From Chromatiaceae bacterium (GTDB taxonomy: Bacteria > Pseudomonadota > Gammaproteobacteria > Chromatiales > Chromatiaceae), in the NCBI GenBank assembly GCA_024235395.1, contig JACKMK010000003.1, positions 558,001-622,000 of the forward strand: a DNA stretch of 64,000 nucleotides. The letters are read 5' to 3'. The notes below the pieces were generated by a model that worked only from the letters and a program-made list of their open reading frames with translations, did not search any database and was not told the origin of the DNA. Each line of letters opens with the position of its first letter. Position 1 is the stretch's first letter. Made by a program: the position numbers and the translations under genes. Positions 63,901 to 64,000 of the stretch are shown here, in pieces.

Positions 63901-64000
63901 GGTGTTCCCCCCAACGACGCCCGGGTGGGCTTGTGGTTCCGCATGCTTTCGGTAAGCAATAGCGACCGGCTGCGACCGCTGTTTAGTGCTGCGAGCGTCG

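Overview
The window reads as one contiguous stretch of a GC-rich gammaproteobacterial chromosome. The evidence is the order lptM-lysA-(methyltransferase)-dapF-DUF484-xerC, hslV-hslU, a class I adenylate cyclase, GlgX and high-GC codon use. The paired pyruvate and 2-oxoacid:ferredoxin oxidoreductases, the periplasmic redox genes and the cyclic-nucleotide genes suggest a facultatively anaerobic, perhaps sulfur-oxidising (Chromatiales-like) organism; that placement is inference. I saw no tRNA, rRNA, CRISPR array, insertion sequence or prophage. Because of the base composition most long overlapping reading frames are shadows.

Layout. (1) 1-6.5 kb: nifJ (cut by the left edge) diverges from korA-korB-ferritin-like gene, with an FNR-type box between them. 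(2) 6.9-19.1 kb: a LapA-type surface adhesin locus with type I ABC exporter, HlyD adaptor, orphan LuxR regulator, a 2140-residue repeat adhesin and a TolC-type channel. (3) 19.1-21.0 kb: HslUV. (4) 21.1-33.7 kb: an NtrC-type regulator and its haem-motif sensor kinase diverge from a row of rightward genes: two unfamiliar secreted proteins, a methionine-rich (MSGMGG)n protein, a pentahaem cytochrome, a Tat-exported molybdoenzyme, its FeS subunit, a TorD-like chaperone and a polyferredoxin. Two -24/-12 promoters, each preceded by the same palindrome, tie this to the regulator. (5) 33.7-42.0 kb: leftward housekeeping block xerC to lptM, then cyaA and a degenerate GGDEF protein. (6) 42.1-56.1 kb: a cyclic-AMP and surface-fibre region with two 36-residue-repeat (curlin-like) proteins, a CRP-type regulator, a CHASE2 adenylate cyclase, DUF928, a cyclic-nucleotide-gated channel, and a seven-gene leftward operon (OmpA-like, small secreted protein, CsgG-like lipoprotein, small secreted protein, caspase-like lipoprotein, pentapeptide-repeat protein, lipoprotein hydrolase). 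(7) 56.7-63.9 kb: small conserved genes, glgX, a MazG-like protein, a GGDEF-EAL protein and a solute-binding protein.

Two sets look like undescribed systems. First, the sigma-54 regulon at 24.3-33.7 kb joins a Met-rich repeat protein and a sister repeat protein carrying the same short Y-x-P motif to a DMSO-reductase-family enzyme. Second, the 42-56 kb region holds curlin-like proteins and a CsgG-like operon whose three promoters carry CRP-like palindromes at the same distance from the -10 box, next to a CRP-type regulator and an adenylate cyclase.
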